From positions 1 to 53,139 of the forward strand of contig CALKND010000015.1 in the NCBI GenBank assembly GCA_938092065.1: a DNA stretch of 53,139 nt, read 5' to 3'. Origin of the DNA: an uncultured Rhodospirillales bacterium. GTDB taxonomy: Bacteria; Pseudomonadota; Alphaproteobacteria; Rhodospirillales; JABHCV01. A program made the translations under genes and the position numbers. Positions 42,304 to 51,304 of the stretch are shown here, piece after piece (within the stretch, counting starts at the first letter, position 1; every line of letters begins with the position of its first letter). Under the pieces are notes generated by a model. It saw only the letters and a program-made list of their open reading frames with translations. It did not search any database and was not told the DNA's origin.

Positions 42304-43986
42304 TTAATCCAGATATTCTTTGAAGGCTTGAGCTAGATCTTTTGAAATTGATGACCAATCTGTTTTATCTGATTGCCTAAATAAGCGTAACGAAGGGTAC
42401 CATAAATTATTTTCAGATTTGTTTCCAAACCGCCAATCTACAATTGGCGAAGATATTCCCCATGTTGGAACACCTAAAGCGCATGCTAAGGCGGCTGTTG
42501 AATTCGTGAGAGTAATAACAAGGTCCATTGATGTAAGCTGAGATGCAAAACTATCCATGTTTTGCAATGGATCAACTTCTTTATCCTCTAAAATCTTGAC
42601 ACCAGTTCGTTGAAAGCTTGCCTCTAATTCAGCACTGTGTTCGCCATATTGAACACTAACGAATTGAACCCCAGGCACCTCTAAAAGTAAGTCAAAAGTC
42701 TCTAATGGAATATTATCCCACCCTTCCGTTAAGAAGCTTGTAGCCCATCCGATGCCAACTATTTTATTCATACCGTTCGTTCGGTAGCGGGAACGGAAAA
42801 CTGATGATTCGTCGCGGTCAGCAAGCAAATATTTTTCATTAATTTCCCCCTTTTCAAATGGTGCCAATAGCCATTGAAGCAAACTACCTGACGGACTTTG
42901 ATAGTTAATATTTGGATTTAGCAACTCTGGATCTGGTTCTTCTTTGCGCGGATAGACTTTTGCTAGAGGAAATGAACGTTTGAAAAGGTTTACCAACCGT
43001 GGTTGACACTCAATGTAACAATGTGCCCCCCGAGAAATTAATTCAGAGAAGAACAAGGCGTATAGAATTTCATCACCAATGCCTTGCTCTCCCCATATTA
43101 AAATTTTTTGACCCTGAAGGTTTGATCCATCCCAGAATGGTGGGGGAAAGAACCGTGTTCCAACTGATTCAACATCGTGAATTAATCTGTAATCAAACAA
43201 AGGCAGTCCATGTATGTAATCACCAGAACTTAATAACGAGAGGGACAAATAAAATTTTGTAGCAACGTTTTCCGGATCAATCTTAAGTGCTGTACTGTGA
43301 CTTTGAATAGATTCATCGAGCATATTCATCTCTTGCAGAGCAACCCCAAGATTTTGATGTGCTTCAACGTATTCAGGCATAATAGTAATAGCTTTTTGAT
43401 AAGATTCTAAAGCCTCTTCCAGCATGTTTTGCCGTTTCAAGACATGCCCAAGATTGTTATGTGCCTCAGCGTAATCTGGTTTTTTACTCAAAGCTGTTTT
43501 ATAGCTTGAGACTGATTCATCCAGCCTGTTTAGCTTATTAAGCACAATACCAATATTGTTGTGCACTTCAGCGGAATTTGGGATTATTTTCAGTGCTTGG
43601 TGGAAGCTTGTGAGAGCATCATCAAATTTGTTTAAGTCTTTAAGCACATTCCCGAGGTTATTATGTGCATCTGAGTAATCAGGTTTGTTAATTAGAGCTT
43701 TCTTTATCAATTCAAAAGCAGCGTCAAAATCGCCCATTTGATGAGCGATAACACCCAGCAGATGTAATGCATGAGGTTGATCGGGTTCTGCCTGCAAAAT
43801 TTGTCGGCATATATGCTCAGCCTGTGGCAAGTGACTTTCAAAGTAATGCTGGAGCGCGAGAGCATAAGATTGTTCGGCAGAATGCGATGATTGATACAAT
43901 GAAGGGTTTTGAAGTTGTGCTATAGCGTTGTTTCTATCTGTGTTATTGGTCTTTTGTTGCGGATGATTTTTTTTAGCTCTTTTCAT
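42304..43986 (-). CDS. TPR protein with glycosyltransferase-like C-terminus
   Basis: The product has 560 residues. About six tetratricopeptide repeats occupy residues 40-265 (repeated AEAHNNLGxVLKxxxxxxEALxSYxxALxxxP). The C-terminal half resembles the ADP-heptose:LPS/O-GlcNAc-transferase-like domains found behind bacterial TPR arrays: GQKILIWGEQGIGDEILYALFF, VGIGWATSF, MDLVITLTNSTAALACALGVPTWGI. The donor and acceptor are unknown; envelope or flagellin glycosylation are possible. It stands alone between the msm genes and a GNAT gene. Confidence 0.82.
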   Translation of the reverse strand: MKRAKKNHPQQKTNNTDRNNAIAQLQNPSLYQSSHSAEQSYALALQHYFESHLPQAEHICRQILQAEPDQPHALHLLGVIAHQMGDFDAAFELIKKALINKPDYSDAHNNLGNVLKDLNKFDDALTSFHQALKIIPNSAEVHNNIGIVLNKLNRLDESVSSYKTALSKKPDYAEAHNNLGHVLKRQNMLEEALESYQKAITIMPEYVEAHQNLGVALQEMNMLDESIQSHSTALKIDPENVATKFYLSLSLLSSGDYIHGLPLFDYRLIHDVESVGTRFFPPPFWDGSNLQGQKILIWGEQGIGDEILYALFFSELISRGAHCYIECQPRLVNLFKRSFPLAKVYPRKEEPDPELLNPNINYQSPSGSLLQWLLAPFEKGEINEKYLLADRDESSVFRSRYRTNGMNKIVGIGWATSFLTEGWDNIPLETFDLLLEVPGVQFVSVQYGEHSAELEASFQRTGVKILEDKEVDPLQNMDSFASQLTSMDLVITLTNSTAALACALGVPTWGISSPIVDWRFGNKSENNLWYPSLRLFRQSDKTDWSSISKDLAQAFKEYLD

Positions 43987-44267
43987 GGCTGAGCATTCTC
44001 CATATATATATTCAAACGAAAAGAGTACGAAATAAAGCTCTTTATATTCTAAATGGCGTAATATTAAGTCATTTACTCATTTTAATTTACCATAACACTC
44101 CGGGAGCTTTTCTAGCCTTATCTAAAACATAGTGTTTTGAAAGTCCATGTGATAGGGGTGCAAATGTTTCAACAATAATATGGCCAAACCATGCCATGGT
44201 TGGGTGTCTAGGAATCAAAATTTTACCGCGTTATTATCTCCAAACAGAATTTTGACAAGGGCATGTG

Positions 44268-44684
44268 ATGAGGAAAGCTGGTAATAAAGACATAGATTCA
44301 ATTAACAAAATAATAGAACTTTGTCTGTCTAATCGTCCAGTATCTGACCGAATAAAGAAACTCACGCTTTCGTCGCTTTTATTTAAACCGACTGACCTTG
44401 ATTTTATGGCTATTTGGGTGGTTGGCGAACCGATAACTGGAGTGTTGGGGCTTCAAAAGATTAACGAGGGAATGCTTTTACATAGTATTTATGTTAATCC
44501 ATCCAGTTCCAACCAAGGTATTGGGTGTGGACTTCTTGATCAGGCCTATCAGTATACTCTGATGAGCAATCAAAATAAGTTATTAGTTAAGGCTTTCTAT
44601 GAATCAGTAGGTTTTTTCAAAAAGGCTGGTTTTGCCCCCTCCAACATTTTGGATTATCCGCACACACTGGAGTTGGCGGTCTAG
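44268..44684 (+). CDS. GNAT-family N-acetyltransferase
   Basis: The product has 138 residues, the length of a single GNAT domain. Motif A is YVNPSSSNQGIGCGLLDQAYQYT (the Q-x-x-G-x-G/A acetyl-CoA loop), followed by LLVKAFYESVGFFKKAGF (beta6/alpha4). ATG 44268 follows AAGGG by six bases; GTG 44265 is possible. Acetyl acceptor unknown. Confidence 0.85.
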   Translation: MRKAGNKDIDSINKIIELCLSNRPVSDRIKKLTLSSLLFKPTDLDFMAIWVVGEPITGVLGLQKINEGMLLHSIYVNPSSSNQGIGCGLLDQAYQYTLMSNQNKLLVKAFYESVGFFKKAGFAPSNILDYPHTLELAV

Positions 44685-44809
44685 ATTTGCAGGTGTTCCT
44701 CAGGTGCCATGGGCAAATCTAGGATTAACTTTTAATCTGGCCATGAAAGGTGATACGTCACGAAAGTTCAATTGCAAATAATTATCGAACAGCCACTGGA
44801 GATACGTAC

Positions 44810-45055
44810 ATGCCCAATTACTATGAACCTGATTTAGCTGCTAACCCCAACGATCCGTTCGCGAGAGGTAAAGACGGGAAACTTGTCCGACGTGGTTTCT
44901 GGCTGGATATGGGTGACCGATCAGTGGTGCTTGCTATGAACCAAGGCGTGGGCGCAAGACTTCGCGGCGAGGAGAAACGGCTGCATCTTTCCGATATAGG
45001 CAGGGAGCATTTGATTGACGATGTTATTCAAGAAGTGTTGCCGCCTGAAAATTGA
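44810..45055 (+). CDS. Small conserved-looking hypothetical protein
   Basis: The product has 81 residues beginning MPNYYEPDLAANPNDPF. GGAG (44798-44801) eight bases upstream of ATG 44810 supports this start; the frame is open back to GTG 44750. It is charged and soluble, with a GFWLDMGDRSVVLAMNQGVGARL core. I do not recognise the family. It ends 27 bases from the convergent nuclease gene. Confidence 0.6.
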   Translation: MPNYYEPDLAANPNDPFARGKDGKLVRRGFWLDMGDRSVVLAMNQGVGARLRGEEKRLHLSDIGREHLIDDVIQEVLPPEN

Positions 45056-45081
45056 GTCTTATATACACATAACACCAAAGA

Positions 45082-45570
45082 CTAATTGCGAAACGATTTT
45101 TTGCGCCAGTCCCAAGGTTTTATGAATTTGCCCTGCCAAATACCAAGTTTGTTATTTTTAGCAAGTTCTTCTTCGTCAACATAATCCTTAGAATAGCGTC
45201 TATAAGCAACAGCCCAGCCGCGCTTAACCATTTCTGCATTGATGTCATACGGGCCAGCATAACAGACTGAAATCCGGCGTTTATAGAGATCAATCATTTC
45301 TCCTTTGCAGGTGATCCAGTGTCTCCCAATAATTTTGGCTAAAACAAAGGTTGCCATCTCACCGCAACGGTATTCCGTGGCATCTGCTTTTTTACAGGTC
45401 TGTTTGCTTTCGGGTGCGTCAATACCATGCAGCCTGATTTTTTCAGGTCCTATCCATATAGTGTCACCATCAACGATTCGTGGTTTGCCCATGACATCCC
45501 CAGCATGGGAGACTCCTCTAACTGAAAACAGTGATAGGATGATGATAAGTAAAATAGAGAATATTTTCAT
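45082..45570 (-). CDS. Secreted thermonuclease-family (SNase-like) protein
   Basis: The product has 162 residues with a signal peptide (MKIFSILLIIILSLFSVRGVSHA). The SNase-like segments are RIVDGDTIWIGPEKIRLHGIDAPES (with the metal-binding aspartates) and MVKRGWAVAYRRYSKDYVDEEELAKNNKLGIW. Members cleave DNA or RNA; some are catalytically weak. It is probably periplasmic or extracellular. Cysteines at CKKADATEYRCGEMA may form a disulfide. Single gene. Confidence 0.85.
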   Translation of the reverse strand: MKIFSILLIIILSLFSVRGVSHAGDVMGKPRIVDGDTIWIGPEKIRLHGIDAPESKQTCKKADATEYRCGEMATFVLAKIIGRHWITCKGEMIDLYKRRISVCYAGPYDINAEMVKRGWAVAYRRYSKDYVDEEELAKNNKLGIWQGKFIKPWDWRKKSFRN

Positions 45571-45710
45571 TTTGCAAACATTACACGAGCTAACTTTTTA
45601 GATTTAAGCTTCCTATAGATAACATCAAAACCATTTTTAGCTGATATCTTACATATAATGATTTTTTAATTCTGATACAGTTAAGGGATTTTTATAATAT
45701 GGAGCCTACT

Positions 45711-46094
45711 ATGAAGGTTATGCTTTTAAGATTAGCTTTTGGACTGCTGCTTCTAATTGTGAGTGTTGGTAATAGCTCTTCAGCAGATCCGAAAAAAGCT
45801 TGGGCAGCTTACGACGCAGGAGATTTTGCAACTGCCCTGCAAGTGTTTAATGAACTAGCAGCACTAGGAGATTCGAGTGCTCAGTATAATCTTGGGATGA
45901 TGTATGCTTTTGGCCAAGGTGTTGTTCAAAATAATGTCTATGCACATATGTGGTGGGGATTTGCAGCATTGTCGGGGGATTCTGATGCGGCAAGTTACAG
46001 AGACTTTCTAGCTAAGGATATGTCTTCTGAAGATATCTCCAGAGCGCAGGAACTAGCCCGTAAGTGTGTAAGAAAAAAATATACAGGGTGTTGA
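45711..46094 (+). CDS. Secreted Sel1/TPR-like small protein
   Basis: The product has 127 residues. A signal peptide (MKVMLLRLAFGLLLLIVSVGNSSSA) precedes one Sel1-like repeat, AWAAYDAGDFATALQVFNELAALGDSSAQYNLGMMYAFGQGV then NNVYAHMWWGFAAL. ATG 45711 has GGAG six bases upstream; ATG 45699 would add four residues. Such proteins are usually protein-interaction modules in the periplasm. Two Cys near the C-terminus. Confidence 0.8.
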   Translation: MKVMLLRLAFGLLLLIVSVGNSSSADPKKAWAAYDAGDFATALQVFNELAALGDSSAQYNLGMMYAFGQGVVQNNVYAHMWWGFAALSGDSDAASYRDFLAKDMSSEDISRAQELARKCVRKKYTGC

Positions 46095-46196
46095 TAAAAA
46101 CACACTGCTTTCGAAAAATTTATTTCCTCCCTTAAATGGTAAAATGATGATATTTTTTTCTAACAAAGGTCGCTGTCACATTAAATTATGTCATCT

Positions 46197-47426
46197 TTAA
46201 GCTAACAATTGCAGTCCCCACCCACCAGCTGCGGTAAGTACAACAATTAACCAAGATGGAATTTTCCAAAACACCAGCAATGTGAACGCGCAAATCCCAA
46301 GAGCAAAATCGCCTGGTGAGAGTATTCCGCTTGTCCAAACTGGATTATATAATGCTGCGAGCAACAGTCCGACAACGACTGCGTTAATACCAGTTAATGC
46401 CCTTTGCACAGGACCTAATTGTCTGAGCGCATCCCAATATGGAAGCGCACCGACTACTAAAAAAAATGAGGGAAGAAAAATGGCTGCAAGACATATCAAT
46501 CCGCCAAGCCAGCCGTTTGGATTCGGCCCTGCTACAGTCCCAAGATAGGCTGAAAAAGTGAACAGTGGACCAGGGACAGCTTGAGCCGCTCCATACCCTG
46601 CGAGAAAGGCGTCATTTGACATCCATCCAGAGGGTACAACCTCGGACTGAAGCAGAGGCAGTACAACGTGCCCACCACCAAATACCAGAGAGCCAGAGCG
46701 ATAGAAGCTGTCGAAGAGCGATAAGCCTTGTGAGGGTATTGTGGCAGCAATTAAGGGAAGGCCAACCAATAACGCAAAAAACAACGCAATGGCCAATATG
46801 GCAACGCTGCGGCTTGTTTCAATTCCAAGAGAACTATTGTCATTGTGGCTGCTGCTTTGCAGAAAAATGAGTCCGGCTATGCCACCTATTGCAATTACAG
46901 CAACCTGCATGAGCGGGGTTGGCGAGGAGATTACCGCCACTGCTGCTATAACTGCAAGTGTAACACGTGGTGTATCTGGACAAAGGGTTCGTGCCATACC
47001 CCAGACAGCCTGTGCTACTACAGCAACGGCGACAACTTTGAGGCCATGCAAAACTCCAGTTGGGATCGTTTCTTGAAATTCAAGAATACCGTATCCAAAG
47101 ATTATAAGTGCAAGCGCTGACGGCAAGGTGAAGCCAAGCCAAGCGGCAAAAGCTCCAGGTAACCCAGCTTTAGACAATCCAATTCCAATTCCGACTTGGC
47201 TTGACGCCGGTCCCGGTAAAAACTGACACAAGGCCACTAAATCAGCATAAGAACGTTCGTCAATCCAACGATGGCGTTCCACAAAAGCTTCTCTAAAATA
47301 GCCTAAATGTGCAACGGGACCTCCAAAAGATGTTAGCCCCAATTGTAAAAAGGTAAGGAATACAGTTATAGCCGACTGTTTTTGTGGTCGCGAATTGGGG
47401 GCGGGGCCAGATTTAGCCTCAGGCAT
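46197..47426 (-). CDS. chrA: Chromate-ion transporter ChrA
   Basis: The product has 409 residues with about ten helices, the normal ChrA length, made of two homologous CHR domains. The N-terminal half has FLQLGLTSFGGPVAHLGYFREAFVERHRW and LCQFLPGPASSQVGIGIG; the second half has FYRSGSLVFGGGHVVLPLLQSE and GYGAAQAVPGPLFTFSAYLG. It exports chromate, taken up through sulfate systems, in exchange or with protons. ATG 47426 has GGAG eight bases upstream. It is a single-gene unit. Confidence 0.92.
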   Translation of the reverse strand: MPEAKSGPAPNSRPQKQSAITVFLTFLQLGLTSFGGPVAHLGYFREAFVERHRWIDERSYADLVALCQFLPGPASSQVGIGIGLSKAGLPGAFAAWLGFTLPSALALIIFGYGILEFQETIPTGVLHGLKVVAVAVVAQAVWGMARTLCPDTPRVTLAVIAAVAVISSPTPLMQVAVIAIGGIAGLIFLQSSSHNDNSSLGIETSRSVAILAIALFFALLVGLPLIAATIPSQGLSLFDSFYRSGSLVFGGGHVVLPLLQSEVVPSGWMSNDAFLAGYGAAQAVPGPLFTFSAYLGTVAGPNPNGWLGGLICLAAIFLPSFFLVVGALPYWDALRQLGPVQRALTGINAVVVGLLLAALYNPVWTSGILSPGDFALGICAFTLLVFWKIPSWLIVVLTAAGGWGLQLLA

Positions 47427-47712
47427 CAAGTTTACTCCATTTAAAACTAAAAGGCTTATCGACTTAGGATATTCCAGTATAATTGGTCAAGCATTACAAT
47501 ATCGAAAGGCAACTTGGGCCAACAGCAAAAAGCGACATCGTTTATTAGGCAATAATCACCCCAAGTGACCTTGCCGTATCAACAAATGTTGCGCCTTTGG
47601 AACAAGATAAATACGTTCCAAGGGGCCAACTGATATTGAACAAAATGTGCGGGGTAGGCGGCAGTCTATACTTTTAATCAGTATTGTTTGCAGAGACTTA
47701 GAGGTAAAATTA

Positions 47713-47922
47713 TTACTTATAATGCTCGCGACGAGTAGAAAATTCCCTTACTCTTCTTCTCCAAGCCTTATATGAACCAACCTTAAGGCTTGTCCGCATA
47801 AGCGTTTTGACATCTTTTTCTCGCAAGCCATATTGTTTTTTAATGTCCTGAAAGCTCACATGATCTGAGAGTGCCATTTCAATGATTTCACTTGTTTCAC
47901 TTTCAGTGAGTTTCGTTGCCAT
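47713..47922 (-). CDS. TIGR03643 / DUF2805 family small protein
   Basis: The product has 69 residues: MATKLTESETSEIIEMALSDHVSFQDIKKQYGL, then MRTSLKVGSYKAWRRRVREFSTRREHYK. This matches my memory of the TIGR03643 family, seen mainly in marine bacteria. GAGGA precedes ATG 47922; a TTG 47946 would add eight residues. The helix-turn-helix-like first half and basic tail suggest nucleic-acid binding, unproven. It follows the DUF2256 gene on the same strand by 129 bases and probably belongs to the photolyase group. Confidence 0.8.
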   Translation of the reverse strand: MATKLTESETSEIIEMALSDHVSFQDIKKQYGLREKDVKTLMRTSLKVGSYKAWRRRVREFSTRREHYK

Positions 47923-48050
47923 AGTCAAATTGTCCTCGTTGCTCAAAATAGCACTAAATTAAATTCTAAATAGGCTACATAAACTTTAGTTTTGTTCCAT
48001 TATACGCTCAACGACTAAACAAGCAGCTTTCTCTATATCTACAACTGAAG

Positions 48051-48194
48051 TTAGACAGTTTTCTTTGTCCGAGTGTTACGACATTTTTTGGAACAATACC
48101 TTACATCAGCCCAAACTTTTCTCCATTTCTTTCGCCAATTGAATGGACGTCCGCATATCAAGCATATTTTAGTTGGTAAGTCAGGTTGGTTCAT
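48051..48194 (-). CDS. DUF2256 small zinc-binding-like protein
   Basis: The product has only 47 residues: MNQPDLPTKICLICGRPF, then WRKKWRKVWADVRYCSKKC near the end. The C-x2-C...C-x3-C pattern (Cys11, Cys14, Cys34, Cys38) is that of DUF2256. The gene lies outside normal length cut-offs. Its ATG overlaps the stop of the (6-4)-like photolyase gene (TAATG), so translation is coupled. DUF2256 genes often sit beside FeS-type cryptochrome/photolyase genes. It may handle the Fe-S cluster or bind nucleic acid; not known. Confidence 0.85.
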   Translation of the reverse strand: MNQPDLPTKICLICGRPFNWRKKWRKVWADVRYCSKKCRNTRTKKTV

Positions 48195-49717
48195 TATTGC
48201 AAAGCATCCAAAAACTGTTGGCTGTCATGGCGTATAGCAGCTTTTTTACCCTCATCCATGCGGTCATAGGTTTTATACATCATACTAACCCGGTGATTGG
48301 ATTGGAGCTGGTCACGATTACGAACCAGAAAGTCCCAATAGAGGAAGTTAAATGGGCAAGCATCGAGCCCATTTTTTTTTGTCACTTTATAGCTACAATT
48401 TTTACAGTAATTTGACATTTTATTGATGTAGTTAGCACCAGCAGCATAAGGCTTACTAGCTAAGTAACCGCCATCTGCAAAAAGTATCATTCCAGACACA
48501 TTTGGTAGCTCCACCCACTCATGGGCATCAGCATAGACGATCAAGAACCACTCATTAACTTGAACTGGATCAATGCCTGAGATGAGTGCAAAATTTCCCA
48601 AGACCATCAGACGCTGAATATGGTGTGCATAAGCATTCTTCTTTGTTTCTGAAACGCATTGGCGAACGCAGTTCATCTTTGTTTCTGCTGTCCAATAAAA
48701 GTCTGGAAGATTGCGCTTGGCACCAAAAAAATTTTCATTCGCATAATCAGGCATCTTCAACCAGTAGATGCCTCGAACATACTCGCGCCAACCAATAATT
48801 TGGCGAATAAAGCCTTCCACAGAATTAAGCGGGGCTTTGTCTCGATTGAATGCTTCTTCGGCAGCCTTCACGCACTCCATTGGCAAGAGCAATCCGCAGT
48901 TTAAATAAAAGCCAATATGTGAATGATACATCCACGGCTCCCCTTCAATCATGGCATCTTGAAAGCTCCCAAAATCTTTGAGACGGTGCTCAATAAACAA
49001 ATGCAAAGATTGTAGTGCTTGGTCTCGAGTTACAGCAAAGTAGAATGGTTCGAGGTCCCCAAAATGGTCACTGAAGTGTTCTGCAACCATGTTTATTACC
49101 TCTTGTGAGATACCGTCTGCATCGCTCGAATAAGGTTTTGGAATTTTCAGACCAGATTTTGGTGGTTGCCGATTTTCAGAATCATAATTCCATTGACCGC
49201 CAACTGGGTCTGAACCATTCATTAAGATAGAATATTTTTTTCGCATCTCACGATAGAAGTTTTCCAATCTAAGTTGTTTTCTACCTTTAGCCCATTTGGC
49301 AAATTCGTCCGTAGTGCACAGAAAGCGGTCATCAGATTTAATCTTGACTGGTATCCCAAGATCCTGCTCCCAGCTTTGCATATCTTTAAGCACCCTGTAT
49401 TCTCCTGGGTGCGTTACAACAATATGATCAAATTTGTGTTTTTTTACAGTACGTTCAACTTCAGTTTTAAAAAAACCTGTATTGTCTTTGTCGTTAAGTT
49501 TTACATATTCGACATTGTATCCACTTGCTTTGAGTTCTTCCGCAAAGTGACGCATGGCGGAAAACAAGAAAGCTATTTTCTTTTTGTGGTGTTTAACGTA
49601 AGTAGCCTCATTCCATATTTCACACATCAAAACTGTATCTTTAGATACTTCAACCCCATCAAGGCTAGAAATTTCTAGCGAGAGTTGATCTCCCAATATA
49701 ATGCGTAATGTGCTCAT
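48194..49717 (-). CDS. FeS-type bacterial (6-4) photolyase/cryptochrome-like protein
   Basis: The product has 507 residues, matching the FeS-BCP/PhrB group (former photolyase-related proteins). It starts MSTLRIILGDQLSLEISSL and has a cryptochrome-type GWREYVRGIYW helix, HHIQRLMVLGNFALISGIDP and FADGGYLASKPYAAGANYINKMSNYC. Four cysteines that could bind a [4Fe-4S] cluster are visible: Cys in TKMNCVRQCV, YCKNCSY and DACPFN. It should repair (6-4) photoproducts using FAD. The start overlaps the CPD photolyase stop (ATGA), and the DUF2256 gene overlaps its end. Confidence 0.9.
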   Translation of the reverse strand: MSTLRIILGDQLSLEISSLDGVEVSKDTVLMCEIWNEATYVKHHKKKIAFLFSAMRHFAEELKASGYNVEYVKLNDKDNTGFFKTEVERTVKKHKFDHIVVTHPGEYRVLKDMQSWEQDLGIPVKIKSDDRFLCTTDEFAKWAKGRKQLRLENFYREMRKKYSILMNGSDPVGGQWNYDSENRQPPKSGLKIPKPYSSDADGISQEVINMVAEHFSDHFGDLEPFYFAVTRDQALQSLHLFIEHRLKDFGSFQDAMIEGEPWMYHSHIGFYLNCGLLLPMECVKAAEEAFNRDKAPLNSVEGFIRQIIGWREYVRGIYWLKMPDYANENFFGAKRNLPDFYWTAETKMNCVRQCVSETKKNAYAHHIQRLMVLGNFALISGIDPVQVNEWFLIVYADAHEWVELPNVSGMILFADGGYLASKPYAAGANYINKMSNYCKNCSYKVTKKNGLDACPFNFLYWDFLVRNRDQLQSNHRVSMMYKTYDRMDEGKKAAIRHDSQQFLDALQ

Positions 49718-51138
49718 AATGATTCTTCTTTCAGCAACTTAAATGCTTCCAGAGCTGCATCACGAGATATTTTTAAATCGATAATAGGCTTTGGATAGGT
49801 GCTACCCAGTTGTATGCCTGTTTCTTTTAAAATATCTTCAGGTGCCTCCCATGGGTTGAATAGATATTTATTTGGTAGCGATGCTATTTCAGGAATAAAA
49901 TGCCGCACGTAGGTACCATCAGCGTCAAATTTTTGTCCCTGTATGACAGGGTTGAAAATTCTAAAGTAGGGTGCTGCATCAGCCCCACAGCCAGCCACCC
50001 ACTGCCAACTTGAACTATTGTTTGCAAGATCGGCATCAACTAGGGTGTTCCAGAACCATCGTTCACCATGATGCCAGTGGAGACGTAAGTTCTTCACCAA
50101 AAAAGAACCAACAATCATCCGCACCCGGTTGTGCATGTAACCAGTTTGCCAAAGCTCCCGCATTCCTGCATCGACCATAGGTATTCCAGTCTTGCCTTTT
50201 TGCCATGATACAAGGAGTGTTGAATCATCTACCCATGGAAAGGTATCAAATTTTGACTGAAGGTTTTTAGTGGGTAATTCAGGATTAAAGAATAGTTGAC
50301 TGTAAGAGAATTCACGCCAGCCTAACTCGCTACAAAAATGATCAACATGTTTATTATCTGCTAGGTTTCGCACTTTGTACCACAATTGATTTGGTGATAT
50401 TTCTCCATGATGTAAGTAGGGAGAAATTCTAGAAACGTAGGGTTTCGTTGGTAAATTTCGTCCATCCTTGTAATGATCAAGACCCTCATTAATGAATTTC
50501 TGAAAACGAGTATGCGCCCCAGATTCTCCAATATCCCAGTGAGATGAAAGCTTTGTGCCCCACGGTTTTTTTGGCAACAGCCCCAGTTGGTTAATATCAA
50601 GAGCATTTTTTTTATCCTGTAAATATTTTTTATTTGTGGGCGGGGGTAATGGTTCACGGGGTGCTTGTGCTTGCATACATCCTTTTCTATAAAAGGGGGT
50701 GAATACTTTGTATGGGTTACCATTATCCTTTCTAATCGACCATGGTTCCCAGAGTAGTGAGCCGTTGGTGCTTTCAGCTTTTATACCCATATTTTTTAAA
50801 TATGATTTTAATTTTGAATCACAGTCTATGCGCCAAGGCTCGTAGCATCGATTCCAATAAATAGCATTAACGTCGTGATTTCCTATTACCTTAGTTAAAA
50901 CATCAATGGAGTTTCCTTGATAAACTGATAACTTGCCGCCAATTGACGCGTTTAGTGACTTTAATGAATGATAAAGCCACCAACGACTTGCTGCACCCAT
51001 TACATGGTCACCAGCACGATCATCATCTAGGATATAAATGGGCAGAACATTGTTATGTCTTGAAGCTGCAATGAGTGCGGGATTGTCCGATAAACGCAAG
51101 TCTTGTCGAAACCACTGGATGGCAACATCGTTTGTCAT
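49714..51138 (-). CDS. phrB: Deoxyribodipyrimidine (CPD) photolyase
   Basis: The product has 474 residues, the normal class I length. N-terminal antenna domain begins VAIQWFRQDLRLSDNPAL; the FAD domain has HHGEISPNQLWYKVR, GWREFSYSQLFFNPELP, GIPMVDAGMRELWQTGYMHNRVRMI and WFWNTLVDADLANNSSSWQWVAGCGADAAPYFRIFNP. It uses blue light and FADH- to split cyclobutane dimers. First gene of a photorepair operon on the minus strand. Confidence 0.95.
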   Translation of the reverse strand: MTNDVAIQWFRQDLRLSDNPALIAASRHNNVLPIYILDDDRAGDHVMGAASRWWLYHSLKSLNASIGGKLSVYQGNSIDVLTKVIGNHDVNAIYWNRCYEPWRIDCDSKLKSYLKNMGIKAESTNGSLLWEPWSIRKDNGNPYKVFTPFYRKGCMQAQAPREPLPPPTNKKYLQDKKNALDINQLGLLPKKPWGTKLSSHWDIGESGAHTRFQKFINEGLDHYKDGRNLPTKPYVSRISPYLHHGEISPNQLWYKVRNLADNKHVDHFCSELGWREFSYSQLFFNPELPTKNLQSKFDTFPWVDDSTLLVSWQKGKTGIPMVDAGMRELWQTGYMHNRVRMIVGSFLVKNLRLHWHHGERWFWNTLVDADLANNSSSWQWVAGCGADAAPYFRIFNPVIQGQKFDADGTYVRHFIPEIASLPNKYLFNPWEAPEDILKETGIQLGSTYPKPIIDLKISRDAALEAFKLLKEESL

Positions 51139-51304
51139 AAATTAACTCTCTTTTGACAGATGTGATTTGTATTAAGCGTGAAACTACTAGAAAAATTCTT
51201 CAATGAAAACGACTAGGTCTAAAAGCTACTATTTTAAAATAATTATGACATTTTTATGTTCATCTCATATGAAGATGGGCAATGTAAATTTATAAAAGTC
51301 AATT

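Noticed and set aside
46741-47120. Several plus-strand frames opposite chrA
   Set aside because: They are shadows of the chrA coding sequence; chrA itself has complete family motifs.
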